15,462 nucleotides of DNA, taken from Byssochlamys sp. IMV 00236. Taxonomy: Eukaryota; Ascomycota; Eurotiomycetes; Eurotiales; Thermoascaceae. The position numbers and the translations under genes are program-made. Below the pieces are notes generated by a model that saw only the letters and a program-made list of their open reading frames with translations, made no database searches and had not been told where the DNA came from. Below, piece after piece: positions 1 to 11,115 of this stretch (positions are counted from its first letter, which is position 1; every line of letters begins with the position of its first letter). The stretch covers positions 1 to 15,462 of the forward strand of contig MSJH02000600.1 in the NCBI GenBank assembly GCA_001931875.2. The letters run 5' to 3'.

Positions 1-72
1 AAAAATGAGGTCAAGTTTGCAGTTTTTAAAGTAGGTAATTCACTAATATACTTAAATTCGTCTAAATGGTAC
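1..72. repeat. Terminal direct repeat, left copy (identical to 15391-15462)
   Basis: The first 72 bases are identical, base for base, to the last 72 bases of the window. They lie inside a Fanzor-like reading frame on the minus strand, and that frame continues without a shift from the left copy into the sequence inside the right copy. This fits a contig that closes into a circle, or a contig broken at both ends inside the same repeated element. Confidence 0.97.
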
Positions 73-357
73 TCTTGGTGTTCTTTTCGTCTTCTTGTAG
101 CAAGATTGTAACCACATAAATGATAGTATTCTTCTAAACTTGTTGTTCAGACACGTTCATGTTCTGTAGAATCAACTGCAGTAAAGATAGTTGATATACC
201 AGGATCAACAGCCCAAATTTCTGCACCATCAACTATATCAGCAAAATCCTTGGGTGTCTTTGGTTCTCTTCTAGGTTCATCTTGGATGGAAGCAGTTTTC
301 TTAAACATAAAAGATACAGCATAACCATTAGTGGTGATCACATTTCTATAATGACAA
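1..357 (-). pseudogene. Fanzor (TnpB-like) nuclease pseudogene, part holding the RuvC-I motif
   Basis: Fanzors are eukaryotic relatives of the RNA-guided nuclease TnpB and are usually carried by transposons. Read from about 357 down to 1, this stretch gives the segment before RuvC-I (TNGYAVSFMFKK, typical of the family), then the RuvC-I motif WAVDPGISTIFTAVD with its catalytic aspartate, then TTSLEEYYHLCGYNLATRRR and a continuous frame to base 1. An in-frame TGA at 147-149 follows HERV; the next residues look fully family-like, so it is a nonsense mutation, perhaps CGA to TGA. Upstream of about 357 the frame meets another stop, and I could not find the N-terminal domain. An AG at about 358-359 could be an intron acceptor. 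The frame continues into 15390-14675 if the ends are joined. It is not intact. Confidence 0.8.
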
Positions 358-1071
358 CAAATTCAAGCACAGCATGTGCCTTTATGTAAATTATAAAATC
401 ACAAACAAGGAACAAAACACGTAAGAAGCCATATAGTTTGTGATAAAACATATAAGTAAAAAGTACTGTTAAACACACAGATGAATATGAAAGCCATATC
501 AACTAAAACGGACCTTTACGGAGCTTAATTTTTGCTTTCATCATTGTAAATCAATAGAGATGGTATGAGAGCACACTAATAATTGCAGTTGGGGTCATAA
601 GGACCTTATATCATTTTCAAAAGAAAAAAGAACAAGATATTTCATCATAAAAGCAGTAATAGTAACACCTTTTTTAGACAAACACAAACAGTATCACCGC
701 ACCTTGCAGAATAAGGCAAGATAAAAATGACTTGCTGGCAAGGATCTTTATCACTGGAACGATTCATTTGAGAGCGTGTTTATGCTTTTTTTTCTCAATG
801 AGTGTCCTATATGTACTCGCTTATGGAAACATCTATATGTATACGATCAATATTACTATTTTTTTTACATGTATTTACGTACAAGTTTGATAAAGAAAAG
901 CCTATGCCAAGAGAAGCGTTATGCATAGATATACTGATGAGTGGGACAAAATGATCCACTTGAACCATATTCCATTCAAGGCCAACAGCAAGATATTCTT
1001 GTACAGAAAGATGCTTAATAGACCAGTTGTTTATTGTTTTTATGGTCATTATAGTATGGACTTATGCTATT
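358..1071. other. Intergenic, AT-rich; no gene recognised
   Basis: This lies between the Fanzor fragment and the 3' end of the WWE-like gene. The missing Fanzor N-terminus would be expected here on the minus strand, but I saw no family motif. An open stretch of about 80 codons at 807-1049 (-) has no recognisable domain and looks like chance. Confidence 0.5.
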
Positions 1072-1720
1072 TCAAGTGCGCTCGGTAATAGTAGTGAAAT
1101 GAGATTGGCCGGCAAATATCCCTTTAAAAATGAAGAAATCCAGTTAGTCTTTTGTTTCATGAAAATTCATGTGATTTAAAAGAAATAATTATGCAGGTAT
1201 TTATTAAAATAGTTATTCTTTAAGGGGATAATATACACTTGTTAACCTTGAATAACGCAGCTCAATCTATACTTCATACCAAGATAAGATAAATACATTC
1301 TGGTCGGAAACACACGTATACTTTTTAGGTGAGGAAAGTTAAAATCTAGAAAAGAAAAAAAAAAGGGGGTATTTAGCTCTTGATTTCAAGAGTCAAAGTG
1401 ATATGAATACCTTTTATATCTACATAAATGCCTATCTCGACCAAGACTGATTAGAAAATTAAACGTAATATGAGTGTATATATACCTCCTAGAGTAAACG
1501 CTTGTTCTATTTTATAATGATTGTTTGATTGAAATGGCACCCATTGATTATCTCGGAAGAATAACCAGGTAATTTCTTGTGGATAATCATTTAATGATTC
1601 TGATGATGATGTTGAGCCTTCCATCATTATATCTTTTGCTTCCCTTGTTGGTGAAATGCTATTGGGTGTAAGTGGCAATCTATTGTTGTTATTGTTATAA
1701 TTGGGTGGATATTGATACAT
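1072..1720 (-). CDS. Small WWE-like domain protein, four exons
   Basis: Exons on the minus strand are 1720-1486, 1431-1411, 1345-1247 and 1121-1072. Joined they give about 134 residues with every junction in phase 1. The N-terminal 45 or so residues are low complexity (an Asn run, then Ser-rich). Then comes WLFFRDNQWVPFQSNNHYKIE, cut here: the key features are two tryptophans and a KIEQAF helix, followed over the splices by GGIYVDIKDFNFPHLK and IRVFPTRMYLSYLGMKYRLS. This resembles WWE domains, which bind partner proteins or (poly)ADP-ribose in other families. Introns 1 and 3 have a CTAAT or CTAAC branch-like site 20-30 bp before the AG. Intron 3 (125 bp) is the least certain; without it the protein stops at 1244-1242 after about 119 residues. 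No catalytic domain is attached, so a stand-alone binding role is inferred only. Confidence 0.7.
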
Positions 1721-2867
1721 TTCGTGTACGTGTGTAGGGGAAAAAAAAAAGACAAAAAAGATGATGTCGAATTTAAATAGTTTATTGTTATTTTATCGAT
1801 TTATCTCCAATAAGAGGAGAAAAAAAGAGAGAAAAAAGAAAAAGGGAATCCAAGTAAAAAGATCATGTAGGACAAGGAAAAAGAATAGTTGTTTTCTCAC
1901 CTTATTTTTTATATTACTTTTCACCACTTCTCTTTATGCTTTTCTCTCTTATACTTTTTCTTTGTTGTTCTCAACTGTATCACAAGGCAATAATGACTAG
2001 AGTATGTAGTTTGAATGTTCACTGATAAAATTATATTAGCTATAGTAAAAAGTGATATCCACGGCAACAGTTGTCACTGTAATGTAGTAAAAAGTGTCAT
2101 AACCAGAGTCATGGTAACATTGAAGCAATACACTTGGTCACTTCTTTATCACTTGGTCATGTTATTTGGCTTTAAATTTTTTTGATCGATTTTGTTCTAA
2201 TATGCGTATTACATCATTTTATAATCCAATAATATCCACTGCTTCCTCTATTCCCCTCTTACAATCAAGTTAGCCCCTGTCTAGCCACCTGTTGATATCC
2301 ATCAGTATTGTCTGCATCTATTGATGCATCCCAGCCATTCTATAACCCTATCCCTGCTACTGATGAGAGAAAGGCATTTGAACGATATTAACATGCAAGC
2401 TTTATTCCTTGGTGCACGAAAATGCACTAAAAGAACAATGGACACGGATGACTTTACTCCGTCTTTATTTATCCACCATAAAATTAACAGGAATGAATGA
2501 AAAGACATTAGTTGTTATTTCTCTGGTCAGCACATTTTATCAAAATGCTGCTATTTTGAATACATTAAAATGGCTATCGATAGACCGTCTGTAGCATTGA
2601 CTTTCACAGTGTTATGAAGTATAAACACAACAAGATCACACTCTTTGCAGGGATCATTCTTGACCTTTGGCCGTCAAAGATGACACCATAATCACTCAAT
2701 ATATCAATTAGCGTTTGCCTACAAACGAACCTACGGTGGCCCTTTTTGAGTCACTTTCATATGTGGATACATATATTGTTGGTCAAAAGACAGTTGATAA
2801 GAAACACAGCAAGACAAAAGACAAACAAAGTTTCGGTATATATTCATTCAAGAAGGGGGTATCTTCT
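1721..2867. other. Intergenic region with no assignable gene
   Basis: It holds the likely 5' region of the WWE-like gene (A-rich tract at 1740-1760) and the 3' flank of the kinase. Short open stretches exist on both strands (for example 1761-2000 +, basic then hydrophobic; 2409-2594 +), but none shows a family motif or splice-supported extension. Two short direct repeats occur: TAGTAAAAAGTG near 2043 and 2084, and CACTTGGTCA near 2131 and 2151. Peptide-like patches in several frames over 2290-2600 could be a decayed gene, but I cannot name it. Confidence 0.4.
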
Positions 2868-4255
<1,388 letters not shown>

Positions 4256-4442
4256 AATCGGACTATAAGAAAAAGAAACAAAAGAAGGTGGAGAGGGAAC
4301 TTTTACTGTTTCAAAATTAAAAAGCTTCTGAGATCAAAAATGCCCCCTTCTAGCTTTTCTGCCCTTTTTTCCCCTTGAAGCGCGCTAAAATGAAATCACT
4401 AGAGCAGTTTTAATAGTCGGTTTTATAATTAAAGTATTGACT

Positions 4443-4910
4443 TTAGGCTGATTTACTATTAAATCTTCTATAAGCACTGTCTTGATTACACAAGCTCTTG
4501 ATCAGAGATATTGCATACACAATCTTTAGACTGTCAGATATCCTCGGCTTCGACGGCTTTTGTTGCTCTGTTTCTTTAAAGGCGCGTGCTATTACATCCT
4601 GCCTTTGTTTCTCTGTGTACCTCAGGAGCGCTTTTATCATTGATCTGGATACAACTACCATACATTCATCACCTCTTTGTCGGCTCAATGTTTCTAGAGC
4701 GGTTACTTTTGATATTCATCTCCGTTTTACATCATACTGCAAGTATTTACTGTCTCAACGAATTTTGGAACGGAAAGGGTGCGAACCTGCTGTGTCACCT
4801 GTATCGTCGATATCCTTTTAGCAATTACAGCTTCCTCCTACAGTGTGAAATACGTGACTTCGACTACTGTATCAAACATCTCTTTGCAAATAACGCTTAC
4901 ATACCTTCAT
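4443..4910 (-). CDS. Tentative small protein of unknown function, three exons
   Basis: The last exon (4693-4443) is an open frame rich in charged helical residues (RSMIKALLRYTEKQRQDVIA), ending SKSA and a TAA stop. Working upstream, a GTATGA donor after 4738 and a TAG acceptor at 4694 connect it to 4837-4738. A strong GTATGT donor after 4905 and a TAG acceptor at 4838 then reach a start at 4910, coding only ATGAAG in exon 1. The joined product is about 118 residues, basic, without signal peptide or membrane segment. I recognise no domain. The kinase start lies 188 bp downstream on the same strand. A 148-codon frame runs on the opposite strand (4586-5032), so the coding strand is not beyond doubt. 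Confidence 0.35.
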
Positions 4911-5280
4911 TCCACGTCAACGCCCTCCCCCCCCTCTCGCTACTGTATGCATCTAATGTTGAAAGAAAGATGTCATTTAGAGACGACAACGACGACGCTA
5001 ATTTAAGTGATTTAGATATTCTCTCAAAATAACCTTGAACAAATTGACATCTTGCACCCATAGGATACAGGATGTCACTTCAAATATCAACTATAGCTAA
5101 ACACCAAGTGCTTTTTTGTGGGGACAACAACACTTTTACACGTTGCTGTCTCTTTTCATTACTGAGAAAGCATACCACTCTTAAATTAAAAACAGAATTC
5201 TATAACTTCAGATATATAAAAAGTGCTTTGTATTTACTTATGATTCAAATTTCCCTATTTCACCAAGGAGCCTATTCTTT
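4911..5280. other. Spacer between the tentative gene and the RIM20-like gene
   Basis: On the minus strand this would be the 5' region of the tentative 118-residue gene and the 3' flank of the BRO1-domain gene. It holds a G-run (8 G on the minus strand near 4927-4935) and a very short upstream ORF on the minus strand at about 4974-4951. No other gene was seen. Confidence 0.4.
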
Positions 5281-7919
5281 CTACTTTTTGTTACTGTAAA
5301 GTAACAGCTTGGCAGGATTATGATCTCGAGATAAATCAGCAGCTTCCATTCTTCTAGCTAAACAGAAATCTGTACATTCTTTTTTGAATTGATTCAAAAT
5401 GTCAATATAATTTGAGTAAAACTTTAATTGTAATGTTAGTAACCATAGCAACCGCATAAAAGAAAATATGTACCTTGATTCCTTCTACCAGATTCGTTCT
5501 GATTTCTTTAATCTTTGAGTATGCTGCTTCCAAATTGGATATCGCCTTTTCCCTCTTTATCAATACTGGCACATTACTAACCATCGTATTCAATTGCATA
5601 TGCAACTGCCTAAGCTGGAATATTATCTCATCTTGCTCATGTGCATGCTGTTGTAAACTAGCTTGATGACGTTGGTATTTCTTCAAGTACGAGTCAAACA
5701 CATCCGAAAATTGTTCGACCTGTATTTTCACAATAGGCGATCCCTTGGTGAGTTCATGACATCGGCTCAGTAACGCATCGGAAATATCATCCTTTTCAGC
5801 CATCTTTTTCACCTCCTTCTCGACATCTTGTCTATCTCTTGTATTCTTTTCGAGTAGCTCTAACTGACGTCGAAGCTGTGTTAACAGTTGTGTAATTTGT
5901 GCATGCAGTTCATCTTCAGGCTGTAGCTGTGGTAGATGACTCAAAATGTCTGCAGAAGGTCTAGATAGCATTGCGATCGCTTTTCCCCAATTGGCTACTT
6001 TAGCCTGAACAATTCGATCCGCCTTTTGTGCGGCCTGAATGGTATCATTGTACTGTGTGCCCATGGTAAGCAAGTTTTGAGTAAGTGCTCTCGAAGTGGG
6101 TCGACTCCAAACTAAATAGAAAATGAGCCCAAGCCTTTTTAAATAATATGCTTACGTTTTCCATATTGTTTACTAAGCATCGCGTCCTGTTCATTTTCTT
6201 CTTCTAGTGCATTGAATCCTTCTTCTATTAATCCAAGCGCCTTTTTTGACATATCTTGTATTTTATGCAACATGTCGTTTAGTGTCTGAATGCCTCCTAA
6301 ATCTTGAACTTCTTCTGCATAACTCAACAATTCCTTGGGTAAAGTATCAATGATATCCAATGAATAAGGTAATCGCAACTCTGTGATAACTCTGCACTCA
6401 TAATTAATTAATTTTTTCTTTTGCCTTGTTAAAATATGCTTACTTTTGGTATTCTTGTTCAAGTACGCTATTTTTGTCAATGATATCATCATGAACTATG
6501 TAATTCTTTTTATCGTTATAGACGCTGACTGCTTGATGGACAGCAAATGGAACAAGCTTTTCAAAGAGAGGTCTTTTGATAAATAGAGAATCATTAGGTC
6601 TCTCTGTCAAGACTAGCCAATAACTAGGGTCCAGAATGAAACTAGGCAAGATGGGTTTAGCCATATCTGATCTGAGAATAGGCGCTAGTTGATTAGGCTG
6701 AGGCACTGTTTCCATATAAACCACATCATTATCTTTCTCCGCACGTATTAAATCTCTATCAATGGAATGATCCAATGTATGGATTTGCTGTACAAAGGAG
6801 GGATGTAATGTTGGATTAGTCAATTCCGACAGTTTTTGGATCGCTGCGGCGTTATTTGATTTAGCCAAATAAAGTCGGGCAATTTCTTCTCCGTAACGAC
6901 CTGATGAAATAGCCTCATTGGCCTTTTGATACTGAGCTACTGCTTTAAAATAATTGTGTTTGATCTCTCCTATCGTCTTCCAATAGTCAGGAACGAGTGA
7001 ATTGCAATTGGATAGAAATGATTCATAATAATCTGAAGCCTTGATAGCCAGCCTAGCTACCGTTCCATACTTCATGTGTTCCATCACTGCCTTTTGCCAT
7101 ACACATTCATGTGCTTGAGCAATCATGAGGGCAATCAAGGAATCCAATAGCTCAAAATCACGAGGAGGGGCTGCTCTTAATTCGTTGATAAGATCTGATT
7201 GAATATACTTTAAACAACCTGCTGCATGCTATCCATAGTAAATACAGTCAGCATAATTGTTTACTGACAGCGTATTTATACTTGCCTGAAAGTGTTGACA
7301 AGCCTTTCTGATGCCTTCAGTGGAGACTGAACTTTGCATAGTACCCAGGATACTATAAAAAGCAGCCATTCGTAGTAATACACATGATTTCTCATAATTT
7401 AGATTACTTAATACGTCTATGAACCTTTTGTTGTTATATTTCACATGTCATTTTCCCTTACGCCAACCACCCACACACACGCACACACACAAATATACCT
7501 GGACAGTAGGAATGATCTTTGGAAGAAAAGAGTGGATACCAGCTTATGCCTAAGCCAATCTGCGTTATGTTTAGTGTACGAATAACAAACCCCAATTATT
7601 TATCAATCTTACATCCGAAGGAAATTTTGATCCCAAAAAGGATAGTTGGTTAAAATAACTATAAAAAAAAAGAGTTAGCTAATGTCGAGAATGTGTGCCT
7701 TGATTACATTGACAAATCTTCCAACACAAGTGGGTTCTCTATTTGTTCCTGTTCCAAGCAACGCTGTCTTAGTGAGTCCAACAGGCTGCAATCTTGGTTA
7801 TACTTTTTTGCATCTTCCGCATAGCTTTCTGTGATATACTTGGTCAAAGCAGAAGACCAAGAGAGTTTGTCTGGTTTCTTAATCGGAATCGATATAAAAT
7901 TGACTTCTTGCCTTTCCAT
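5281..7919 (-). CDS. RIM20: BRO1-domain protein, Rim20/PalA (ALIX) family, eight exons
   Basis: Adaptor that in fungi binds ESCRT-III (Snf7) and the Rim101/PacC transcription factor in ambient-pH signalling. Exons on the minus strand are 7919-7708, 7658-7613, 7559-7499, 7416-7286, 7228-6444, 6391-6156, 6111-5474 and 5421-5281. Joined they give about 749 residues with all phases matching. The BRO1 domain starts directly (ISIPIKKPDKLSW, about residues 9-21) and continues through YEKSCVLLRMAAFYS to about residue 380. A coiled V domain follows: ELLSYAEEVQDLGGIQTL, then the conserved WSRPTSRALTQNL and the closing KKECTDFCLARRME. The protein ends about 25 residues later with no proline-rich tail, which favours Rim20/PalA over ALIX or Bro1. 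Start chosen at 7919 because BRO1 proteins begin this way; an in-frame ATG at 8006 would add an unlikely hydrophobic leader. Intron 4 seems to be GC-AG. Confidence 0.9.
7229..7285 (-). other. Probable GC-AG intron (intron 4 of the BRO1-domain gene)
   Basis: The donor reads CAG|GCAAGT, the known consensus for GC donors, and the acceptor is GATAG|CAT. It joins HFQ to HAAGCLKYI in phase 0, which restores the FQxAAG pattern usual for BRO1 domains. A GT donor 4 bp further on with a CAG acceptor at 7222 also keeps frame but gives HFQATGCL, one residue short of the family pattern. Confidence 0.7.
7464..7495. repeat. CA/GT microsatellite inside intron 3 of the BRO1-domain gene
   Basis: Imperfect CA repeat on the plus strand (GT on the coding strand), just downstream of the intron 3 donor at 7498. 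The intron is 82 bp, longer than its neighbours of 44-57 bp, and the repeat accounts for much of the extra length. Confidence 0.85.
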
Positions 7920-8890
7920 CGTACGCTTGTTGAATAAAACTGAATAGATAACAGGATACAATTTTATAAAATAAAGAAGGGGGAAGAAAAAAGAGTGGTT
8001 ATGCACCTTAATTCTCGTGTATCACCCTATGACTGAAAATGAACCCTTTATTGTCTCCATTTTATCGGATCTTTATTCAGTTGTACATTATTTTTAAATA
8101 AAGTTGCAAGATCAATATGGAATGTCATTTCGTTTCGTCAAGTTAATATGTAACCATTTCTTAAGCAACACACATACAAAAAGAACAAGCTGGTAATCCA
8201 AGTAAAAGGGCACCTGAGCTATATGATGTCAGCATATATTGTATTCAGAGCATATTAAAAGGCAACAGTTGTTGCACACACTTTTTGAAAAAGGTAGTCA
8301 GGACTTTCCAAAGTTTTATTTGGTCATGCAGTTTTTTATGAAAAGAGGTAAAGAGAAGCGACTTACTGTTGAGGGAAGAAATCATTCAGATTGTATAGTT
8401 TAGCAGATCTTTGAACTTGTGTCAAAAATCAAAAAGCTTCAGTTTGAAACAAGTTGATGTACACTTTATTCGCAAATTATTCGCACACTGATAAAAAATG
8501 ATAATTTCAGACAATAAAAAATAATAAAAAAGAGAGCCCATCAGAAGCAAAAGGATGAATAAAGAAATGATTAGTAAATCAGTTATTAGATAGATATTAA
8601 GCACTTACATTAAGAGAGAGTTTATAAGAGAAATAAAGAAGTCAAGATTAGACTATTTAAGCAAATTCTCTAACAATTTTTCATTTTGCATAAAATCTTG
8701 ACCACATTTATCTTTTCTCAAAAATATCAAGCTCATTTTATATATCAAATGTTGTCTTTTTAAATAATAAAAAAGACATAAAGTGTTTAGTTGTTATTGA
8801 TCTTGCAATGTGCGCGAATAGTTTCTGAAAAAGATGTATCTATCATTCATAACAGATAATTCATTCCCTCCCAGTTAACAGCGTATAAAC
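7920..8890. other. AT-rich intergenic region upstream of the BRO1-domain gene
   Basis: It holds the promoter side of the RIM20-like gene and no recognised gene. A 60-codon hydrophobic frame at 8422-8604 (-) is low complexity and probably chance. Two small inverted repeats occur: GTCAAGATT at 8641 with AATCTTGAC at 8694, and GTCTTTTT with AAAAAGAC at about 8754-8777. Confidence 0.5.
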
Positions 8891-8893
8891 TAA

Positions 8894-8971
8894 GGGGAAT
8901 ACTACGCGCGCTCCGTTCGCACGCTCCACTTTTACTAGAGGCACCCTTTTTGTGTCTGTAAGGCTCCGTTT
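8894..8971 (+). repeat. MITE left terminal inverted repeat
   Basis: It pairs with 9141-9205. Bases of about 8917-8929 are absent from the right arm and look like a partial local duplication of the CGCTCC-containing motif next to them. Confidence 0.88.
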
Positions 8972-9140
8972 TTGCTTGAGACATACCCATTTTTGTATAT
9001 AGTTCTATTTTGCTTAATGAAACCTCTCAGTAGTAAATCTTTATTGTTTAATTGGCTTACATAATGAGCGTATAACATATTTGAAAGCTCATCTAATGAT
9101 GTAAAATTAGAATATATCCATTTACAGACAAATATTGAAG

Positions 9141-9205
9141 AAACGGCGCCTGACACACACAAAAAGGGTGTCTCTAGTAAAAACGGAGCGTGCGTAGCAT
9201 TCCCC
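9141..9205 (-). repeat. MITE right terminal inverted repeat
   Basis: Reverse complement of the left arm. It shares CTCCG, TTTTACTAGAG, CACCCTTTTTGTGT and the terminal GGGGAAT. It appears to be the less altered arm. Confidence 0.88.
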
Positions 9206-9208
9206 TAA

Positions 9209-9934
9209 ATTAATTCAACCAATAGACAGGCTTACAGGATGCAAGTTCATTTATTCTGTGGGTACACGCTCTTTTGACAAGCTATACCTTCAGGAACTGA
9301 ATCACAATCGACCAGGCGCGAGTATTCTACAATGACTATATACATTCATAGATGGATATTACAATAAGAGATCTCCCCAAATAACAGGCCATATTAACAC
9401 TCATCTCTTCATACTTGACTATCACTGGCCCGCGGCTACAAAGGAGTGCCCGCTGTAAAAAGCGTAAACAGAGTAGTTATTTTATTAAATACAGTATCAT
9501 CTCATTATTAAGCTTCGACTTCGCTTTTTGTCCCTCTTGTTATTTTATTACTTGTTGGATAAATCACATAAAATAAAAACGGTAAGAATAAAAGCTTTTC
9601 TTTTTTTGATCTTCTTTGAATGAGATTGGAGTAAACATAGAGACAAACCGAGAAAAAGACAGGGAGAGGAGGACAAGAACAATCAAGATCACTTTAATGT
9701 AATTATGATAATACTTTATAAACCCGTATACTACATCAAAACGCTCAATCCATTCAATGACGTGGATTCAAAGGAGACTGTCTGAGATAAACCATGATAA
9801 AACCTAAAACGATCATCCGTCTACAGAATTAACAATAGATTACGATTTCCGTTGAGCCGAAATGATAGTCAAACGGCCGAGCAAGTATTGATTTCTATCC
9901 TATACTATAAAAGTCAGGTTGAAGAAGCTTAGAT
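9209..9934. other. Intergenic; possibly older LINE-derived sequence toward its right end
   Basis: No intact gene was seen. From about 9800 the plus-strand frame that later gives the LINE fragment contains patches such as RFPLSRNDSQTAEQVLIS between stops, so the retrotransposon remnant may start earlier than I mark it. The rest is AT-rich without clear structure. Confidence 0.35.
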
Positions 9935-10290
9935 ACTATCAGAAATCCTGCAAAAACAGCGATCGGCGACTACCTTCCGAGAGAGGCTTTGCCAGATTGA
10001 TCGGAATAATGAAGATGCAGTGAGTGAAACAGAAAGAGTTACAAGTCTGTGTGCGTTTAATCAATTTCTTGAAGCCATATGTACATTGTGGTACAGATCG
10101 CTGAATTCAAAGCTGCCTACCATGTTGTACTTTCATCAAATTCAAGCAACAGGGACTACGCAATGTCGAATATGCCGCGCAACGGAAGAAACACTCAATA
10201 TCTTTTGATCTCCTGCCAGTTGAAGTTTTCCATTTGGCACACGTTCTATTCTGGCCACGGTAGATCTCATCCTTCAATATGGCCAATCCT
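9935..10290 (+). pseudogene. Decayed LINE (non-LTR retrotransposon) ORF2 C-terminal fragment
   Basis: The plus-strand frame after a TAG near 9931 reads through TFRERLCQIDRNNEDAVSE to LWYRSLNSKLPT, then TTQCRICRATEETLN. This is the pattern of the zinc-binding region found after reverse transcriptase in LINE elements (W-Y-R, K-L-P-T, C-x2-C, then H-F and C). Near 10200 the frame is lost by one base; the continuation LISCQLKFSIWHTFY lies in the next frame and completes the motif. No reverse transcriptase or endonuclease core is present, so it is a 5'-truncated, frameshifted relic, as LINE copies often are. Outer limits are approximate. Confidence 0.65.
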
Positions 10291-10965
10291 TATAACTCTC
10301 AAGCCTCCAAGAACCTTTCCTCCCTTCTACATTATTTCCTCACAGTAGTATCTACTACCTTATGGCATTTCTCCTTTGAGATACATATTTCAAGGTATCC
10401 CCTACCAACCGAGCCTCATTATTTTTAAAACCATATCACAAATATCCATCCTGTCAAACACGCACCCTTTGCATGATTAATTACGGTTTAAACTTTTATC
10501 CCACTATCAGTTTCTTATCATCTTTGTATGTCATAATCTAGCCACACCATCTGTGATGTGTGGCTCGAAGTTTAATGAAAACTTAATTTACAAGTTTCAG
10601 ACAAACTGTAATATTGGATTTCGTTTCATTTTGTGCAATGTTGTTAATCCCTATCTAGCTATATCCGTATAATCTATTATAGATATTAGATGAACAAGGG
10701 CTTCATCAGTATGTTCCATGTTGTAGAAGATAATAAGTGAATAAATATCATATGACACTATCTGATTGGCTACTACCTAACATTATGCATATTTCTTTAA
10801 AGCAGGGAAAAAAAGAAGAAAAATTCAGGCATGATTTGTCAATATTCTTATGAAAGTGGATGTTTTTCTCAAAGGCCCCGAGCTAATCTCCTTTATTACC
10901 TTAACAGGTGGATAGATCGGAAAATGTAAGGATGCGTGTCTGTGTTAGCGTAACAAAGATATTGA
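10291..10965. other. Intergenic upstream of the lactate dehydrogenase gene
   Basis: AT-rich with no gene recognised. It holds a hairpin at 10540-10565 (described separately) and leads into the AG repeat and promoter of the LDH gene. Confidence 0.45.
10540..10565. repeat. Short hairpin
   Basis: AGCCACA pairs with TGTGGCT and, after one bulged C, CATC pairs with GATG around a TGT loop. That gives an 11-bp stem. There is no gene at its edge, so its function is unclear. Confidence 0.6.
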
Positions 10966-10968
10966 GAT

Positions 10969-10991
10969 AGAGAGAGAGAGAGAGAGAGAGA
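10969..10991. repeat. AG dinucleotide microsatellite
   Basis: An uninterrupted AG run of about 23 bp lies about 125 bp before the LDH start. Purine-rich tracts near fungal promoters can keep nucleosomes away, but this is inference. Confidence 0.9.
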
Positions 10992-11067
10992 TAGAGGGAA
11001 TAGATAATTGAGACCCAGATGTATATAGACCGGATAGATTCCATATCGACAGTTCTTTTTTTTTTCT

Positions 11068-11079
11068 TATATATATATA
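11068..11079 (+). promoter_or_regulatory. Probable TATA element of the LDH gene
   Basis: An alternating TA run of 12 bp ends about 36 bp before the ATG at 11116 and follows a T-tract at about 11055-11065. This would give a short 5' leader. Confidence 0.5.
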
Positions 11080-11115
11080 CACACACATATTTATTCTCTT
11101 TTTATTACTTATAAT

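Larger units (their letters stand above)
8891..9208. mobile_element. MITE, Harbinger/Tourist-like, with TAA target duplication
   Basis: The element is 8894-9205 (312 bp), flanked by TAA at 8891-8893 and 9206-9208. Its ends are inverted repeats, 8894-8971 and 9141-9205, starting GGGGAAT. They match at about 58 of 65 positions once a 13-bp insertion in the left arm is set aside. A 3-bp TAA duplication with G-rich termini is the hallmark of PIF/Harbinger-derived MITEs. The core of about 170 bp encodes no transposase; a 75-codon minus-strand frame crossing it has no recognisable domain. It would depend on a transposase elsewhere. Confidence 0.88.

Noticed and set aside
1373..1446. Alternative exon 2 of the WWE-like gene using the CAG acceptor at 1447
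   Set aside because: It gives an open frame, but the branch-like CTAAT would lie only a few bases from the AG. The acceptor at 1432 gives the family-like GGIYVDIK and leads to further matching exons.
1761..2000. 79-codon plus-strand ORF with a basic stretch and a hydrophobic segment
   Set aside because: Built from A-rich then T-rich tracts in the likely 5' flank of the WWE-like gene; looks like chance.
4586..5032. 148-codon plus-strand ORF
   Set aside because: Rich in Cys, Tyr and Leu with no family pattern, and it lies opposite the minus-strand model with good splice signals. It is probably a shadow.
8422..8604. 60-residue hydrophobic minus-strand ORF that could be a membrane peptide
   Set aside because: Composition is explained by very AT-rich sequence; no promoter, splice or family support.
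8935..9162. 75-codon minus-strand ORF spanning the MITE core
   Set aside because: It overlaps both terminal repeats and shows no transposase motif, so it is most likely chance.
10540..10565. Rho-independent-type terminator
   Set aside because: The hairpin has no T-tract after it, no gene just upstream, and the organism is a eukaryote.
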